A stretch of 6,037 nucleotides of DNA from Actinocrinis sp046724665 (GTDB taxonomy: Bacteria > Actinomycetota > Actinomycetes > Streptomycetales > Catenulisporaceae): NCBI GenBank assembly GCA_046724665.1, contig JBKOWZ010000220.1:1-6037 (forward strand), written 5' to 3'. Position 1 is the stretch's first letter. Each line of letters begins with the position of its first letter. Below are positions 4,953 through 6,037 of this stretch, one piece after another. A program made the translations under genes and the position numbers. The notes beneath the pieces are model-generated. The model ran no database searches and was not told the origin of the DNA. It worked only from the letters and a program-made list of their open reading frames with translations.

Positions 4953-6037
4953 CACGCCCTCCTCTCGCTGTGCGCCGCGGCCAGCTGCCGCGGGGCGTCG
5001 ACGGATTCCAGTCCGGTGCGCCGAGCCGGCCGGTCCAGGGCGCGGTCGGCCAGCGCGCGGGCCACCGCGGGGCCGAACTTGAAGGACATTCCGCCGCAGG
5101 CCGCGTACGCCAGGACGGTGCCGTCGCCGAGCTGTGCCAGCAGTGGTCCGTGCCCCGTGTCCTCGGTGAGGTAGTAGCCCTCGGTCGCGGCGGTCACCCG
5201 GTCCGGGTCGAAGTCCGTCAGTACCTTGCTGAACCGTTTGACCAGGTGCTCGCGCCATTGCGGCGCGGTGACGTGGTCGGTCAGCTCGGGCACGGTGCGG
5301 CAGGCGCTGTGCGCGCTCATCCGCACCGGCGATCCGGCGATCGGCGGCATGACCCAGGCGTCCCGGGTGAGGCCGAGCCCGAGGATGGCCGGGGAGCCGG
5401 ACCAAGCCTCGGGCCACCCGCTCGCGTCGTAGCTGAGCATGGTCTGCCGCTTGAGGGTCAGCTCGGCGGCCAGCACCGCGGGCAACAGTTCGCGCGACCA
5501 CGGACCGGCCGCGACCACGACCCGGTCGCCGGCCAGCGCGCCGCCGTCCTCGAAGACCACCGCGCCGTGTTCTTCGATCACGACGACCCGGCGGCGCTCG
5601 TGAACCCGCACCGCGGACCGGCGGCGCAACCAGTGGATCAGTGCGTTGAGAGCCAGGTCGGCGCGCACGGTGCCGGCGTCGGGTTCGAAGACGCCTCCGG
5701 TGTCCGATGGCACGCGTACCTGCGGGTACGACTGCGCGAGCTCGTCGGGGGAGAGCAGCCACGCGCTCGACCCGGCCTCCTTGAGCACCGGCAGCGCGGA
5801 CTCGGCCTCCAGCGGCGACATGGCGGTCAGTACACCGGTGTGGTGGAAGAACCGGCCGCCGACGTGGCTCTCGACCTCCAGCCAATCCTCGTGCAGCCGG
5901 GCCGCGGCCGCGGTGAGCAGCGCGTCGCCGCGGTGCAGGGTGCGCACCACCCGGTGCGAGTCGTAGGACGCGGAGCGTTCGTGCGGGATGATGTCGGCCT
6001 GGTCCACCAGCTCGACCAGCGCCCCGCCCCGCACGCA
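4949..6037 (-). CDS. FAD-dependent amine/amino-acid oxidoreductase, DAO (sarcosine oxidase-like) family, N-terminus beyond window
   Basis: 362 residues are visible; the frame is open at the right edge, so the GTG at 6034 is internal. Compared with monomeric sarcosine oxidase (MSOX) roughly 25 N-terminal residues, including the FAD-binding GxGxxG, are missing. The visible part starts in the second strand (GGALVELVDQADIIPHERSA) and continues with SHRVVR, matching the flavin-side RIIR of MSOX. Other family marks are GGVFEPDAGTVRADLALNAL (residues 114-133), RVVVAAGPWSRELLP (172-186) and the C-terminal flavin-binding ACGGMSFKFGPAVARAL (313-329). The family oxidises secondary or primary amines, or cyclic imino acids (NikD), to imines with bound FAD. 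By eye alignment the covalent-flavin Cys of MSOX is Glu286 and the O2-activating Lys is Arg239, so flavin is probably non-covalent and the acceptor uncertain. The gene ends in TGA overlapping the ATP-grasp start. Substrate is unknown; an imino- or amino-acid intermediate of the same pathway is inferred. Confidence 0.85.
   Translation of the reverse strand, partial: CVRGGALVELVDQADIIPHERSASYDSHRVVRTLHRGDALLTAAAARLHEDWLEVESHVGGRFFHHTGVLTAMSPLEAESALPVLKEAGSSAWLLSPDELAQSYPQVRVPSDTGGVFEPDAGTVRADLALNALIHWLRRRSAVRVHERRRVVVIEEHGAVVFEDGGALAGDRVVVAAGPWSRELLPAVLAAELTLKRQTMLSYDASGWPEAWSGSPAILGLGLTRDAWVMPPIAGSPVRMSAHSACRTVPELTDHVTAPQWREHLVKRFSKVLTDFDPDRVTAATEGYYLTEDTGHGPLLAQLGDGTVLAYAACGGMSFKFGPAVARALADRALDRPARRTGLESVDAPRQLAAAHSERRAW
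4958..4963 (-). promoter_or_regulatory. Perfect Shine-Dalgarno (AGGAGG) deciding the ATP-grasp start
   Basis: The minus strand reads AGGAGG followed by a 5-base spacer and GTG at 4952. It lies inside the last codons of the flavoenzyme gene. Two GTG codons are adjacent; spacing favours the second, which creates the GTGA overlap. Confidence 0.75.

Noticed and set aside
4953..5885. In-frame upstream extension of the ATP-grasp gene through the flavoenzyme gene.
   Set aside because: The extra sequence is Arg/Pro/Gly-rich out-of-frame translation of the flavoenzyme. A perfect AGGAGG and GTGA overlap mark the start at 4952.
6032..6034. GTG at 6034 as the start of the flavoenzyme.
   Set aside because: The reading frame continues to the window edge, and the protein would lack the FAD-binding GxGxxG segment. 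The true start must lie to the right of the window.
1..6037. CRISPR arrays, tRNA/rRNA genes, insertion sequences, attachment sites or cobalamin riboswitch.
   Set aside because: No regularly spaced repeats, tRNA-like cloverleaf, transposase motifs or terminal inverted repeats were seen. Non-coding space is only about 130 bp, too short for a cobalamin riboswitch.

Overview
The window is a GC-rich stretch with strong G/C bias at third codon positions, GTG as well as ATG starts, and stop/start overlaps between genes. This points to an actinomycete, probably Streptomyces or a close relative. Every supported gene lies on the minus strand, so transcription runs from the right end of the window to the left. 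Both edges cut through genes.

Layout in transcription order: (1) a FAD-dependent amine/amino-acid oxidase of the DAO (sarcosine oxidase-like) family, missing its N-terminus at the right edge; (2) a 414-residue ATP-grasp ligase resembling L-amino-acid ligases, overlapping gene 1 by GTGA; (3) after 18 bp, a 627-residue family 5 (OppA-type) solute-binding protein with no signal peptide or lipobox; (4) after a 112-bp gap holding a small hairpin, a 341-residue Fe(II)/2-oxoglutarate dioxygenase of the clavaminate synthase/VioC/AsnO type; (5) overlapping by ATGA, a 173-residue cobalamin-binding glutamate mutase small (S/sigma) subunit; (6) overlapping by GTGA, the first 51 codons of the glutamate mutase large (E/epsilon) subunit, cut by the left edge.

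Together this looks like the core of a specialised-metabolite operon for a small modified amino acid or dipeptide. The mutase pair would convert glutamate to 3-methylaspartate. The dioxygenase would hydroxylate (or desaturate/cyclise) an amino acid. The flavoenzyme would oxidise an amine or imino acid. The ATP-grasp enzyme would make an amide bond without an NRPS, and the OppA-like protein would bind a peptide-like intermediate or product. Parts of this set occur in nikkomycin clusters (NikD-type flavoenzyme, NikS ATP-grasp ligase, NikU/NikV glutamate mutase) and in the clavulanic acid cluster (OppA1/OppA2, clavaminate synthase, ATP-grasp GcaS). I do not recognise this exact combination, so the product is unknown. 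No RNA gene, mobile element, CRISPR array or clear promoter is visible, and I found no in-frame TTA (bldA-type) leucine codon by eye.
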